Shown: positions 23,719 through 32,264 of the stretch, piece by piece
Layout of the letters: each line of letters opens with the position of its first letter
Position numbering within the stretch: position 1 is the first letter of the stretch
NCBI GenBank assembly: GCA_023393525.1
Contig: JAEWKZ010000048.1
Location: forward strand, 1-56,757
DNA length: 56,757 bases
Reading direction: 5' to 3'
From: Pseudomonadota bacterium
GTDB taxonomy: Bacteria; Desulfobacterota; Desulfovibrionia; Desulfovibrionales; Desulfomicrobiaceae
The notes under the pieces: generated by a model
The model's database searches: none
Told to the model about the DNA's origin: nothing
Seen by the model: only the letters and a program-made list of their open reading frames with translations
Translations under genes and position numbers: made by a program

Positions 23719-26168
23719 GAGGCATCCTCCGGAAAAAAACGCCGCAGGAAGAGCGAGGCCTCGTTGCGCGCGTCAGCGGCATCCGCAAGCTTTACATCCA
23801 TCAGCCGGGTCACGGCCAGGACCAGTCCCAGGGCATGAAGTGCGCGCGCCGTCTCGGAGGCGGGCAAGCGCATGCAGGAGGCGTCGAGCATGTCCCCCTT
23901 GATCTGGGTTTCGTATCCGAAGCGCTCCAGCACCAGACGGATGAATTCGAGCCGGTGGGCGCGTTGCGACAAGGCCGCCCCCCCGCCCTTGAAACGAAAC
24001 TTGACGTAATTCGCGCCGGGAAGATCTCCGCAAAGGGCGTCGACAATTGAAAAATGGTATCCGAAACGGATGTTCAGATGCATGTATTCCGACGCGATAA
24101 TCGAATAGCTGGCCAGGATGCGGGAATCCTTGCTGAAAATCCCGGCGCTGACCCGGTCGAACGCCTCCCAGTCGACATGGATCTGGCTCTCGTCCCAGAC
24201 CACGCGCTTGTCGGAAAGTCCGTCCCACAGCGACTTGAGCGGCGCGCAGGACAGGCTGCCCAGTTCCACAGGCCCGCTTTCTCCGGCGGCTTGGGACAGA
24301 CCGCCCCCCAGATCGAGCACGTACATGACCAGAGGAAGATCCGTCTCCAGGCGCCGTGAACGGCCCAGACCCCGCCCACCCCTGTCGACCAGGGAAAACA
24401 TCTCGGCTACGCTCTTCTCGTGACAGAACCGGACCAGGTCGTGCAAAGAGCGGCAACCTTCCGGCGCAAAGCTCTCGTCATCCGGATCAAGCAGACTCAG
24501 GCGCACGGTGCATGCCGCCAGCGCCTCATTTTCATCCCGCACGTGGGCGCGGGCCTTCTCGGCCTCGTCGTGGCGCGCCATGACGCTCGGCAGACAGCGG
24601 TCAAAAATCTTCCCGGCACCGGCGTCCACCGTCACCACGGCCCCCTCTTCCAGAACCCCCGCGCCGCATCCCACGACCACCGGCACCCTGCGCTCGCGGG
24701 CGACGGAGGCCAAATGGCTGGCCCTGCTTCCGCTGCCGGCCACGATGGCGACTATGCGATCCAGAAATTGCGACAAGGCGGGCCGCAAGGTTCCCGTCAC
24801 CACGACGGAGCCTTTCGGAATGCCTCGGTATTCCGCTCCGGACGAAACATGATAAACCGGGCCGCAGGCCGCCCCCGGAGAAGCGCAATCCAGCTCTGAA
24901 ACCAGCTCCACCGCGCCGGTTGTCTCCTCCGGAGAAAAGAATTCCCGGTCCTGGTCCTGTTGCAGCGGCCTGGTCTGGAGGATGGTGAGTCCGTCGGGCC
25001 CCAGGGCCCATTCCACATCCTGCGGCTGTCCGAAAACGCGCTCAAGGTGCATGGACCATTTACCCAGTTCGCGCAGCGCCTCGTCGGGAATGGCCGTCGA
25101 ACTTTCGCAGACGCAGCCCATCAGAACGGAGGGTTCCGGCTCCCGGGTCAGATAATGCTTGCCCGGGGTGGCCGACCCGTCCACCAGTTCCGCCGCCAGG
25201 CCGTGAACCACATAGACGCCCACGGCCTTGCCGCCCACTCCGGCGCAGGCCGGGTCGAGGGTGTAGACCACGCCCGCCGCCGACGCCTCCACCATGGGCA
25301 GGACAAGGGCCGCCATGGCCGTCTGGTTGTCGGTGAGGCCGTGCCGAATTCTGTAGGCCAGGGCCCGGGGGCAATATTTTCCGGCCAGAACGCGCTTGTA
25401 GGCCGCAAGCACCTCTGTCGGCGAAACGTCCAGTTCGCTGGCGTATTGCCCGGCGAAAGAGATTTCGCCATCCTCGGCCAGGGCGCTGGAACGGACCGCC
25501 AGACGTCTGGCGCGAGGGCCAAGACTCTTTACGGCGTTCAGAATTTCGCTTGCTATGTCGGTGGGAACGCGACCCGCCAGAATGAGCTCCTGCAGTTCCC
25601 CCGTGACGCGGACAATGGAATCGTTGTTGGACAAGGTCACATCACGGAAGCGTTTCTCGATTTCGTGCTCCAGGTCGTTGTCCTGAAGGAAGCGGGCGAA
25701 AGCCGAAGCCGTGATCGCAAATCCGGGGGGAGTGGGCGCGCCATGGCGGCGCGCAAGGGACAGGTTGGCCGCCTTCCCGCCGACCTGGCCGGGATGATCG
25801 GCGGCCTCATCGAGGCTGAGCACGTACGGAGGGGAAGAGTCCAGCGGAGTTTGCGCTACCAGGCCGCCAATCTCCGCGGAGATGCGTTCCAGAACCACGG
25901 GAAGTTCCGCATAGGCTTGCGGATTCATCTCGCAAAGGCTGGCCGCCATGTCGCGGACGGCCAGGGTGAGTTGCTCGACCAGATGCCTGATGCGGGCCAT
26001 GTCGGCCGGGTCGTGCCCGTAGATGGGCGCATCGAGATCGGCGATCAGATCCAGGGCCTTGGCGTCGCAGCGCAGCAGCTCCTTGAAATGCTCGTATTTG
26101 TCCCGAATGAGCCTGTCGGGGGTCAACAGGCGCATGAACCAGTGCCGCAACAGACGCGAGGCGATCAT
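23715..26168 (-). CDS. PEP-synthase-like phosphotransferase with non-canonical C-terminal domain
   Basis: An 817-residue protein. Residues 1-110 are helical and unassigned. Residues about 115-405 are the ATP-binding half of PEP synthase/PPDK, with GGKAANLSLAR and PPGFAIT, LAVRSSALAEDG and DVEWALGPDGLTILQTRP intact. Residues about 430-525 are the swivelling phosphohistidine domain; its active loop reads GSRASHLASVAR, keeping the acceptor His485 where PEP synthase has TSHAA. The C-terminal 290 residues are not the PEP/pyruvate-binding barrel; they include PLVMYVLDLGGGLSQ and NYVKFRFKGGGAAL. So ATP should phosphorylate His485, but the final acceptor is unknown, as in rifampin phosphotransferase. 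It overlaps both neighbours by 4 bases. Confidence 0.9.
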   Translation of the reverse strand: MIASRLLRHWFMRLLTPDRLIRDKYEHFKELLRCDAKALDLIADLDAPIYGHDPADMARIRHLVEQLTLAVRDMAASLCEMNPQAYAELPVVLERISAEIGGLVAQTPLDSSPPYVLSLDEAADHPGQVGGKAANLSLARRHGAPTPPGFAITASAFARFLQDNDLEHEIEKRFRDVTLSNNDSIVRVTGELQELILAGRVPTDIASEILNAVKSLGPRARRLAVRSSALAEDGEISFAGQYASELDVSPTEVLAAYKRVLAGKYCPRALAYRIRHGLTDNQTAMAALVLPMVEASAAGVVYTLDPACAGVGGKAVGVYVVHGLAAELVDGSATPGKHYLTREPEPSVLMGCVCESSTAIPDEALRELGKWSMHLERVFGQPQDVEWALGPDGLTILQTRPLQQDQDREFFSPEETTGAVELVSELDCASPGAACGPVYHVSSGAEYRGIPKGSVVVTGTLRPALSQFLDRIVAIVAGSGSRASHLASVARERRVPVVVGCGAGVLEEGAVVTVDAGAGKIFDRCLPSVMARHDEAEKARAHVRDENEALAACTVRLSLLDPDDESFAPEGCRSLHDLVRFCHEKSVAEMFSLVDRGGRGLGRSRRLETDLPLVMYVLDLGGGLSQAAGESGPVELGSLSCAPLKSLWDGLSDKRVVWDESQIHVDWEAFDRVSAGIFSKDSRILASYSIIASEYMHLNIRFGYHFSIVDALCGDLPGANYVKFRFKGGGAALSQRAHRLEFIRLVLERFGYETQIKGDMLDASCMRLPASETARALHALGLVLAVTRLMDVKLADAADARNEASLFLRRFFPEDAS

Positions 26169-26554
26169 GGAACGGCATCCTGCTGATCGGTGCTGTCCTG
26201 TTTCAGGACATCCGCCACCTTGGATTCCAGTTCCTCCTTGTCGATGGGCTTGACGCAGTACTCGCTGGCGCCGAGCTTCAGTGATTCCCGAGCGGTTTCC
26301 AGGGTAGGGTAGCCCGTGAGCATGATGACCTTGATGCGGGGGGCGTGCTTCTTCATTTCGGCCAGGACTTCCACGCCGGTCATTCTTTTGAGCTTGATAT
26401 CCAGAATCGCCAGGTCCGTCCCGCCCTTGGCCGCGTGGCGTATGGCCTCCTCCTCTTCCGTGAATGCCGAGACCTGATGCCCCTGGCGCTCGAGAATCCT
26501 TTTCACCAGGATCCCGGCGTCGGAGACGTCATCCAAAACAATAATCGATGCCAT
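26165..26554 (-). CDS. Single-domain response regulator (receiver)
   Basis: A 129-residue receiver with no output domain. It has the acidic pair (VLDDV), the phospho-acceptor Asp in LAILDIKL, the Thr of MLTGYP and the Lys of CVKPID. It lies between a histidine kinase and the PEP-synthase-like gene and overlaps the latter by 4 bases, so it is probably the kinase's partner and may act by protein contact on the phosphotransferase or phosphatase. AAGGAGAG precedes the start. A 132-base gap separates it from the kinase gene. Confidence 0.95.
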   Translation of the reverse strand: MASIIVLDDVSDAGILVKRILERQGHQVSAFTEEEEAIRHAAKGGTDLAILDIKLKRMTGVEVLAEMKKHAPRIKVIMLTGYPTLETARESLKLGASEYCVKPIDKEELESKVADVLKQDSTDQQDAVP

Positions 26555-26686
26555 GCGCCTCTCCTTGAAGTAAATTCCGACGGATCGGTTTCCCCTCGCC
26601 CCCGCACGCAGAAGGCGGGAGTCATTTTCTTCGCGCTTCGCCCGAGCAGCCCCTGGAAACGCGTTTCCGCCGCATGAAAACCCATC

Positions 26687-28720
26687 CTACAATTCAGACC
26701 CGTGATCCAGCGGAATATCCACCGTGAAGATCGTTCCAGGCCCCTTCACGGCCCCTTCGGGCAGGTCGGGAAGGTCAAAATCGACCGGCAACGGACTGTG
26801 CGCGCGGATTTCGCCCATATGATCCTTGACGATGCCAAAAGACACGGACAGCCCCAGACCCGTCCCCTTGCCCACCGACTTGGTGGTGTAGAAGGGATCG
26901 AAAATCTTCTTCAGCGACACCTCGTCGATTCCGGTGCCGCTGTCCGCGATGTCGAGGGTCACGATGCCAAGCGGGGTCCTCAGCTTGGTGACGACGACAA
27001 TGACGCCGCCGCTTTCGGGCATGGCGTCCTTGGCGTTGTTGAGCAGATTGATCCAGACCTGCTTGAGCTTTTCCGGATCCCCGTAGATGATGGGAAAACT
27101 GTCGTCGAGACGGGTCACGATCCGGACCCGGTCCAGTTCAAAGGAATGCCGCACCAGGCTCACGGATTCCATGACCGAATTGTTGAAGCACATCTCGCGC
27201 TTGTCGGTCTGCCCCTGACGGGAAAAACCCAGCAGGTCGGCCACGATCTTGCGGCAGACCTTGGTCTGTTTCTCGATGGTGGCCAAATCCTGGCTCAACT
27301 GGCTCTCCGGCGGCGCATCCTCTTTCAGGAGCTGGGCATAGCCGAGGATGATGCCCAGCGGCGTGTTGATCTCGTGCGCCACGCCTCCGGCGAGCTTGCC
27401 GATGGACTCCATTTTCTGGGCCTGGATGAGCTGCTGCTCGTATTCCTTGATGTCCGTGACGTCCCGGTCCATGCGCAGCAGGCTGACGATACGGCCCGAC
27501 TCGTCATGCACCGGGATCTGGACCACATGAAACCACTTGCGCCCTCCCGGTCCGTCGACGCGCTCCTGCCTGTCCACGCGCTCGCCGGTGATGAGCACTT
27601 CCCGCCCTTCCAGGTTCCTGCGCTCCGCCTCTTCCTCGGAAAAAAGATGAAAATCGTTCAGACCGCGGATTTCCCACACCGTCTTGCCCACGCTCTGGGC
27701 AAAAGCCCGGTTGCAGGTCTGATAGATCATGCGCGTGTCCACCAGCGAAATCAGGTCGGGGTTCATGTCCAGGACCGTGGACAGGAGCCGCTGCTGATTG
27801 GTCAGGGTCTGCTCCGCCTCGCGCAGGCCACGGATGTGGTCGCGCAGGGTGAAGGCCATGAAATCGAGCGACTCGGCCAGATCCTGGATCTCGTCACCCA
27901 CGTTCTGCAGAAAGACGGGGCAATCCCGGCAACTTGCGGGCTTGGGTCCGATGATGCAGGCATGGCCTGCGCATTTTGTGTCCGGCACCAGCCAGCATCG
28001 CCGCACGCGATCATGGTGGGCCGGGCAGCTCTTCTCGCGGCAGTTCATGATCTCCCAACAGAAATGCTCGGCCGGCAGCACGGACAGGTTGTCGAGGCTT
28101 CCCGTCACAAGCTCTTCCGCATGAGCACGCAGCTTGGCCAGCCGCCTGGTCACCGTGCGCGCGAAAACGCTGCCCAGCGCCATGGCCGCGAGCAGAACGC
28201 CGCCGAACATGGTCGCCAGGGCCGAGACGAACTGTTTGGTGGTGGCGCTCAGACGGGATTTGGACAAGCCGATGCGCACCGTGCCGATGCGCTCCCCGTC
28301 GACCATGATGGGCGCCGCGAAATCATAGACCAGGATCTGACCGGTATCGATGAGTTGAACATTGACCCGGTCGGAGTTGCCGACCGTGTTGGCCGCCACC
28401 AGTTCAACGGGGTATCCTTTGGCGAAGGAGTGGGTGACCACACGGTCGTCGGCATTCTGCACAAAGGCGTAGACCACGTCTCCGATCTCGCCGACCATGT
28501 TTCGAAGCACCAGGTAATCCTGGGCCAAAAGCGGATTCACGGCGCGGGCGGCCAGACTCTCGACCAATGCCGCCCCGCGCAGCTTGTTTTCCGCCACCAG
28601 GGCGGAAGAGGTCATCTTGGCCACCACGGGCAGCAGCACGAGCGCCATGCCGAGCACGATGGCGATGATGCCGAGATTGAGCTTGGTCTCGAACCTGAGT
28701 CTGGAAACAAGGGATCTCAT
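26687..28720 (-). CDS. Membrane histidine kinase with cysteine-cluster insert and PAS domain
   Basis: A 677-residue kinase. Membrane segments lie at about 14-33 and 165-187, with a periplasmic sensor of about 130 residues between them. A HAMP-like linker (about 188-215) follows. Residues 221-267 hold eight cysteines (221, 227, 232, 242, 250, 255, 264, 267), including CWEIMNCREKSCPAHH and CRDCPVF. Then come a PAS domain (about 310-425), the HisKA box (GGVAHEINTPLG, His449), and an HATPase domain with NLLNNAKDAM and GTGLGLSVSFGI. The cysteine group could bind a metal, Fe-S cluster or heme. It overlaps the upstream PhnD-like gene by 4 bases, so that lipoprotein probably delivers the signal to the periplasmic domain. 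Confidence 0.93.
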   Translation of the reverse strand: MRSLVSRLRFETKLNLGIIAIVLGMALVLLPVVAKMTSSALVAENKLRGAALVESLAARAVNPLLAQDYLVLRNMVGEIGDVVYAFVQNADDRVVTHSFAKGYPVELVAANTVGNSDRVNVQLIDTGQILVYDFAAPIMVDGERIGTVRIGLSKSRLSATTKQFVSALATMFGGVLLAAMALGSVFARTVTRRLAKLRAHAEELVTGSLDNLSVLPAEHFCWEIMNCREKSCPAHHDRVRRCWLVPDTKCAGHACIIGPKPASCRDCPVFLQNVGDEIQDLAESLDFMAFTLRDHIRGLREAEQTLTNQQRLLSTVLDMNPDLISLVDTRMIYQTCNRAFAQSVGKTVWEIRGLNDFHLFSEEEAERRNLEGREVLITGERVDRQERVDGPGGRKWFHVVQIPVHDESGRIVSLLRMDRDVTDIKEYEQQLIQAQKMESIGKLAGGVAHEINTPLGIILGYAQLLKEDAPPESQLSQDLATIEKQTKVCRKIVADLLGFSRQGQTDKREMCFNNSVMESVSLVRHSFELDRVRIVTRLDDSFPIIYGDPEKLKQVWINLLNNAKDAMPESGGVIVVVTKLRTPLGIVTLDIADSGTGIDEVSLKKIFDPFYTTKSVGKGTGLGLSVSFGIVKDHMGEIRAHSPLPVDFDLPDLPEGAVKGPGTIFTVDIPLDHGSEL

Positions 28721-29640
28721 TGAAAATCACCCTTCAGGTTCAAGCGCCGCACCAGGGTCCGGATGGGTTCGTAATCCTCGTCACGGGCGGGAATTATGTC
28801 GATCATCCCCGCCGCCGTGAGGACCTTGGCGTCTTCGCGACGGCTCATGCTCAGATCCAGCAGGGCGCGGGCGATCTTGTCCTTGTTCCCGGGGTCAAAA
28901 CCCTTGCGCACCGAATACACCCAGCCCGGAAACGGGCGGCTCTCGGCGAGGACCCGGATCTGCTCCAGGTCGATCTTATCGCGGACCACCTGAAGAGTGC
29001 CCTTGCGGATGGTGCCGACATCGTAGGCGCCCGTGTAGACCGCCATGACGACCGCTTCCTGCCTCCCGGCTGATCCGGAGGCGAAGGCGACTTCCTGAAA
29101 ATCCTTTTGCGTGATGCCGTGGTCGAAAAACAGGCCGAAGGGGTACAAAAACCCTCCCGCCGAATTGGGGTCGACGGCGATGAGCCGTTTGCCGCGGCAG
29201 TCTTCAAGACGGGTTATGGCGGGGTTGTCCGCGCGCACGATGACCTGCCCCTGAAAATTGGCCCCGCCGTCGGGCTCCACGATGCGCGCGAAGGCCTCGG
29301 AGCCGAGGCGGGCCAAAGAGATGTATACGAAGGGATTGGTGAAGGAGATGTCGATCTCCCCGCGCTCCACCATCCTGATGTGCTCGGCGAAGGTGCCTGG
29401 AAAAACCTGGCGCAGGGACAAGCCGGTTTTGTGACGCAGGTGCTCGAGCAGGCGACGGTGCCGCTCGAAGGAAACGGCGTGCGAATACTGGGGGAGGTAG
29501 GCGTAGGTGATGGCCGAGGCGGGTCCGAGCGGAGCGGCGCTCTCGACTTTCGACATGTCCACCTTCACCACCGATTCGTTTTCCGTGCAGGCGGCTAGCA
29601 GGGTCAGGAGAAAAAAAATCAGTATTCGAGCAGTCGTCAT
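28717..29640 (-). CDS. PhnD-like periplasmic binding lipoprotein
   Basis: A 307-residue lipoprotein (MTTARILIFFLLTLLAAC, lipobox LAAC) of the PhnD/phosphonate-binding family. Features are AYLPQYSHAVSFERHRRLLEHL, the GEIDISFTNPFVYISLARLG segment, KRLIAVDPNSAGGFLYP and TGAYDVGTIRKGTL. No transport permease or ATPase lies nearby. It heads the kinase operon and overlaps the kinase start by 4 bases, so it most likely senses a ligand for that kinase rather than feeding uptake. The ligand may be phosphate-, phosphonate- or sulfur-like and cannot be read from sequence. The start at 29640 is chosen because it gives the lipoprotein signal and has GAGGGG upstream; a longer frame to 29808 lacks both. Confidence 0.9.
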   Translation of the reverse strand: MTTARILIFFLLTLLAACTENESVVKVDMSKVESAAPLGPASAITYAYLPQYSHAVSFERHRRLLEHLRHKTGLSLRQVFPGTFAEHIRMVERGEIDISFTNPFVYISLARLGSEAFARIVEPDGGANFQGQVIVRADNPAITRLEDCRGKRLIAVDPNSAGGFLYPFGLFFDHGITQKDFQEVAFASGSAGRQEAVVMAVYTGAYDVGTIRKGTLQVVRDKIDLEQIRVLAESRPFPGWVYSVRKGFDPGNKDKIARALLDLSMSRREDAKVLTAAGMIDIIPARDEDYEPIRTLVRRLNLKGDFQ

Positions 29641-29783
29641 GGCCCCTCTTCGACAAGCGTGAATATTGTTCCACGCTATATCAAAAGGACGTCCCCAACA
29701 ACCACGAGCTTGCGCCCCCCTGCGGACAGCGCCCCGATTCGCCTGTCCCTGCCGCAAAATGGCAAGGCACGTTGCATGCGACG

Positions 29784-29812
29784 GACAATGAATGTAACGT
29801 CGGTACATTGTC
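29784..29812. promoter_or_regulatory. Nested inverted repeat in the divergent promoter region
   Basis: GACAATG (29784-29790) mirrors CATTGTC (29806-29812), and inside it AATGTA (29791-29796) mirrors TACATT (29804-29809). It lies midway between the PhnD-like gene (start 29640) and the HDOD gene (start 29911). It could bind a regulator; none is identified. Confidence 0.4.
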
Positions 29813-29910
29813 GGCGTTTCAAGCCGACTACGGCAGCGCCGCTTGATGCGCGGCCACGGACATTGTATCGGTAGGCAAATTGAAGATCCACCTCAACACC
29901 GGATAGAACC

Positions 29911-30777
29911 ATGCACTCGGTAAAACGACTTGCCCGTATCGATTTCAACATTCCGGGCGTGAAAGCGGTCGGCATGGAGCTCATCAAACAGCTCAACTCG
30001 CCCCGGCCGGACATGGAAGCCTTCGCCCGCACCGTGGAACTCGACCCGGCCATTTTCGGCTCCATCCTGGCCTGCGCCAATTCCCCGCTGTTCGCCGGCG
30101 TCACGGAAATCGTCGATCTGCGCGTTGCCCTGAACCGATTGGGCATGAAGGAAATCCGCAGAATCGTCTTCCACGTCGTCCTCGAATCAGCCTTCCGGTC
30201 CGACAACACGGAAGTCAACCAGCACCTGCGCGCGATCTGGAAACAGAACCTCGCCGTATCCCTGACCATGCAGCGGCTCATCCAGGACTGCCCGCAGGTC
30301 AAGGCCCTGCCCATGGAAATGGTGGCCATGATCTATCCCTTGGGGCTGATGCACGTCATCGGCATTCCGGTCCTTGTAATCAACTATTTCAATGCCTTCG
30401 GAAAATTCATCCGCGAAGACCTTTCACGCCCGCTGCCGGAAATCTACGACCGCGAAAAAGAGCTCTTCGACGGATTCGACCATTTCGAACTCGGTTCGGA
30501 AGTGGTCAAACGCTGGAGCTTCCCGGACTTCATCCCCGAGATCATCGCGTCCTATCATCTCCCCGAACCGAGCCTCGACCCGGACACCCGCATTCTGCAC
30601 TCCCTGCTGCGTTTTGCCCGCCACCTTGCCCAGGAATACGGATTCGCGGCGCTGCCGGATGCGCCCCAGGGGTATTGGATGCGGGGCAATATCCTGGACC
30701 TGTCCGGAATCGACGAAGACGCCGTCAAGGCCGACGTTCTGGAGCAGATGCGCAGGATAGACGACATGTTCCGCTGA
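29911..30777 (+). CDS. HDOD-domain protein
   Basis: A 288-residue protein, mostly one HDOD domain (about 10-215): IPGVKAVGMELIKQLNSPRPDMEAFARTVELDPAIFGSIL, the repeated helices AILACANSPLF and VALNRLGMKEIRRIVFHVV, and a degenerate HD region. It has no diguanylate or kinase domain attached. HDOD proteins are regulatory scaffolds in signalling and attachment; specific function is unknown. The ATG at 29911 is not preceded by a strong ribosome site. It is divergent from the kinase operon and ends at the hairpin shared with the FadL-type gene. Confidence 0.9.
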   Translation: MHSVKRLARIDFNIPGVKAVGMELIKQLNSPRPDMEAFARTVELDPAIFGSILACANSPLFAGVTEIVDLRVALNRLGMKEIRRIVFHVVLESAFRSDNTEVNQHLRAIWKQNLAVSLTMQRLIQDCPQVKALPMEMVAMIYPLGLMHVIGIPVLVINYFNAFGKFIREDLSRPLPEIYDREKELFDGFDHFELGSEVVKRWSFPDFIPEIIASYHLPEPSLDPDTRILHSLLRFARHLAQEYGFAALPDAPQGYWMRGNILDLSGIDEDAVKADVLEQMRRIDDMFR

Positions 30778-30794
30778 CCTGTGACCGACAAGGA

Positions 30795-30831
30795 CAAGGC
30801 CGCCGCATCCGGGAAGGACGCGGCGGCCTTG
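30795..30831. terminator. Bidirectional hairpin between convergent genes
   Basis: CAAGGCCGCCGC (30795-30806) pairs with GCGGCGGCCTTG (30820-30831). It lies 17 bases after the HDOD stop and 25 bases from the FadL-type stop. T-runs are minimal. Confidence 0.7.
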
Positions 30832-30856
30832 TTCATTGCCGCAAGCTGCGAGAGAA

Positions 30857-32116
30857 TCAGAACCGGTAGGTCACGCTCAGGCCCGCCATGTGGGCGTGGG
30901 CGTCTTCACGGGTCAGTTCGAGGATCCCGGATTTGGCCCTGGCCTCGTAATCACGATCTTTCATCCACAGATATCCGTAGGACGCATCCACGACCCAGGC
31001 GTCATTGATCTTCCAGCCCGCACCCAGAGTCACTATCTGCCGGTCGGTGCAGGGCACGGCATAATCCTCATAGTCGTCGTTGACCGGTGACTGATCGTAG
31101 ACGTAGCCGGCGCGCAGGTCGACGCTGTCGGTCAAGGCGTACTCGGCGCCAAACTGGAATCTCCACGTGTTGTCCCATTTTTTATCGCTTGCCAACTTGT
31201 CGCCATGAACGCCCGGGCCACCGAAACCGGGTTGCGGATCATCATAATTGACAATCAAGGATTTGTAGGCGCTCCATTTGGTCCATACGGCGTCGAATTC
31301 AAGACTCAAACGGTCCATGGGCTTGACCATCACGCCCATGGTCACGGATTCGGGAATGGGTTCGGTGCCGGAAACATCCGTGCTTTTGAAACCGAGGTCC
31401 AAATCACCTTTTTGCGTAAAATCGCCGTCACCACGCACCTTCATTTGAATTTCGCTGCGCCACGCCAAGCCGAAGGCAAGCCAGTCGAAAGGCCTGTAAC
31501 GCGCTCCCAGGTTTATTCCATAAGCCCAACCGTCAGCGGAAATTTCATGCAAAATGTCGGTATTGTAGGGCGCAGACGGATGCTTAAAGGTCATATCATA
31601 CTCAAAATCCAGATATGTCGCTTCCACGCCCACGGCCAGGGAAAAGGCGTCGGAAAACTTCATGGCCAGATTGGGGTTTATGGACACGGACTTGATGGCC
31701 GCGCGGGAGCAGTTGTAGCGCCCGGCCCAGGTATCGGCATCCTCGTACTCGGTGCCCAGTCCGACCCGGGAGAACATGCCCAGCCCGAACCAATAGTTGT
31801 CCGAGAGTTGATGAGTGTAATACATGGTCGGCAACCCCCAGATCGAGTCAGCGAAATCCATGTCTTCCCCCTCGCCCGATTTCACGTCCATGGTCGCCGT
31901 CGGCGCGATGGCCGTGGCCCCGATCTGGATCTGTCTACCCGGCACATCGGTGATGCAGGCCGGATTGTAGGCCACGGAGGAAGGATCCCCGTCCCGGGCC
32001 ACCATGGCTCCGCCCAGGGCGTTGCCCCTGGCGCTCCACTCATAGACCCCGTAGCCGGCGGCCCAGGCCTGCATGGGGCAAAGAACGATACACAACATCA
32101 ACATCCACTTTCGCAT
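30857..32116 (-). CDS. FadL/OmpP1-family outer-membrane transporter
   Basis: A 419-residue outer-membrane protein with a signal peptide (MRKWMLMLCIVLCPMQAWAA). The mature N-terminus, GYGVYEWSARGNALGGAMVARDGDPSSVAYNPA, is the FadL plug/hatch signature. The rest alternates short turns with amphipathic strands and ends MAGLSVTYRF with the terminal Phe of barrel proteins. It likely admits hydrophobic compounds such as fatty acids or aromatics. The ATG at 32116 is preferred over an in-frame GTG two codons earlier because GGGAGAG sits at the right distance. It stands alone. Confidence 0.92.
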   Translation of the reverse strand: MRKWMLMLCIVLCPMQAWAAGYGVYEWSARGNALGGAMVARDGDPSSVAYNPACITDVPGRQIQIGATAIAPTATMDVKSGEGEDMDFADSIWGLPTMYYTHQLSDNYWFGLGMFSRVGLGTEYEDADTWAGRYNCSRAAIKSVSINPNLAMKFSDAFSLAVGVEATYLDFEYDMTFKHPSAPYNTDILHEISADGWAYGINLGARYRPFDWLAFGLAWRSEIQMKVRGDGDFTQKGDLDLGFKSTDVSGTEPIPESVTMGVMVKPMDRLSLEFDAVWTKWSAYKSLIVNYDDPQPGFGGPGVHGDKLASDKKWDNTWRFQFGAEYALTDSVDLRAGYVYDQSPVNDDYEDYAVPCTDRQIVTLGAGWKINDAWVVDASYGYLWMKDRDYEARAKSGILELTREDAHAHMAGLSVTYRF

Positions 32117-32264
32117 TTCCACTCTCCCGCTTGTGATTTGGCCCGTCGGCGTTGACAGGGCCGGGCGACTGTAGCAGGCAAAAGTAAAACGTCAATGAAT
32201 TACCCATTCAAATCCATTCATATTTTATGAATCAACCCTGTGACCGTACAGTGCCGGTGAACGC

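Noticed and set aside
26702..28723. A 673-residue plus-strand frame opposite the histidine kinase
   Set aside because: Gln/His/Asp-rich composition typical of antisense frames in high-GC genes, with no start signal.
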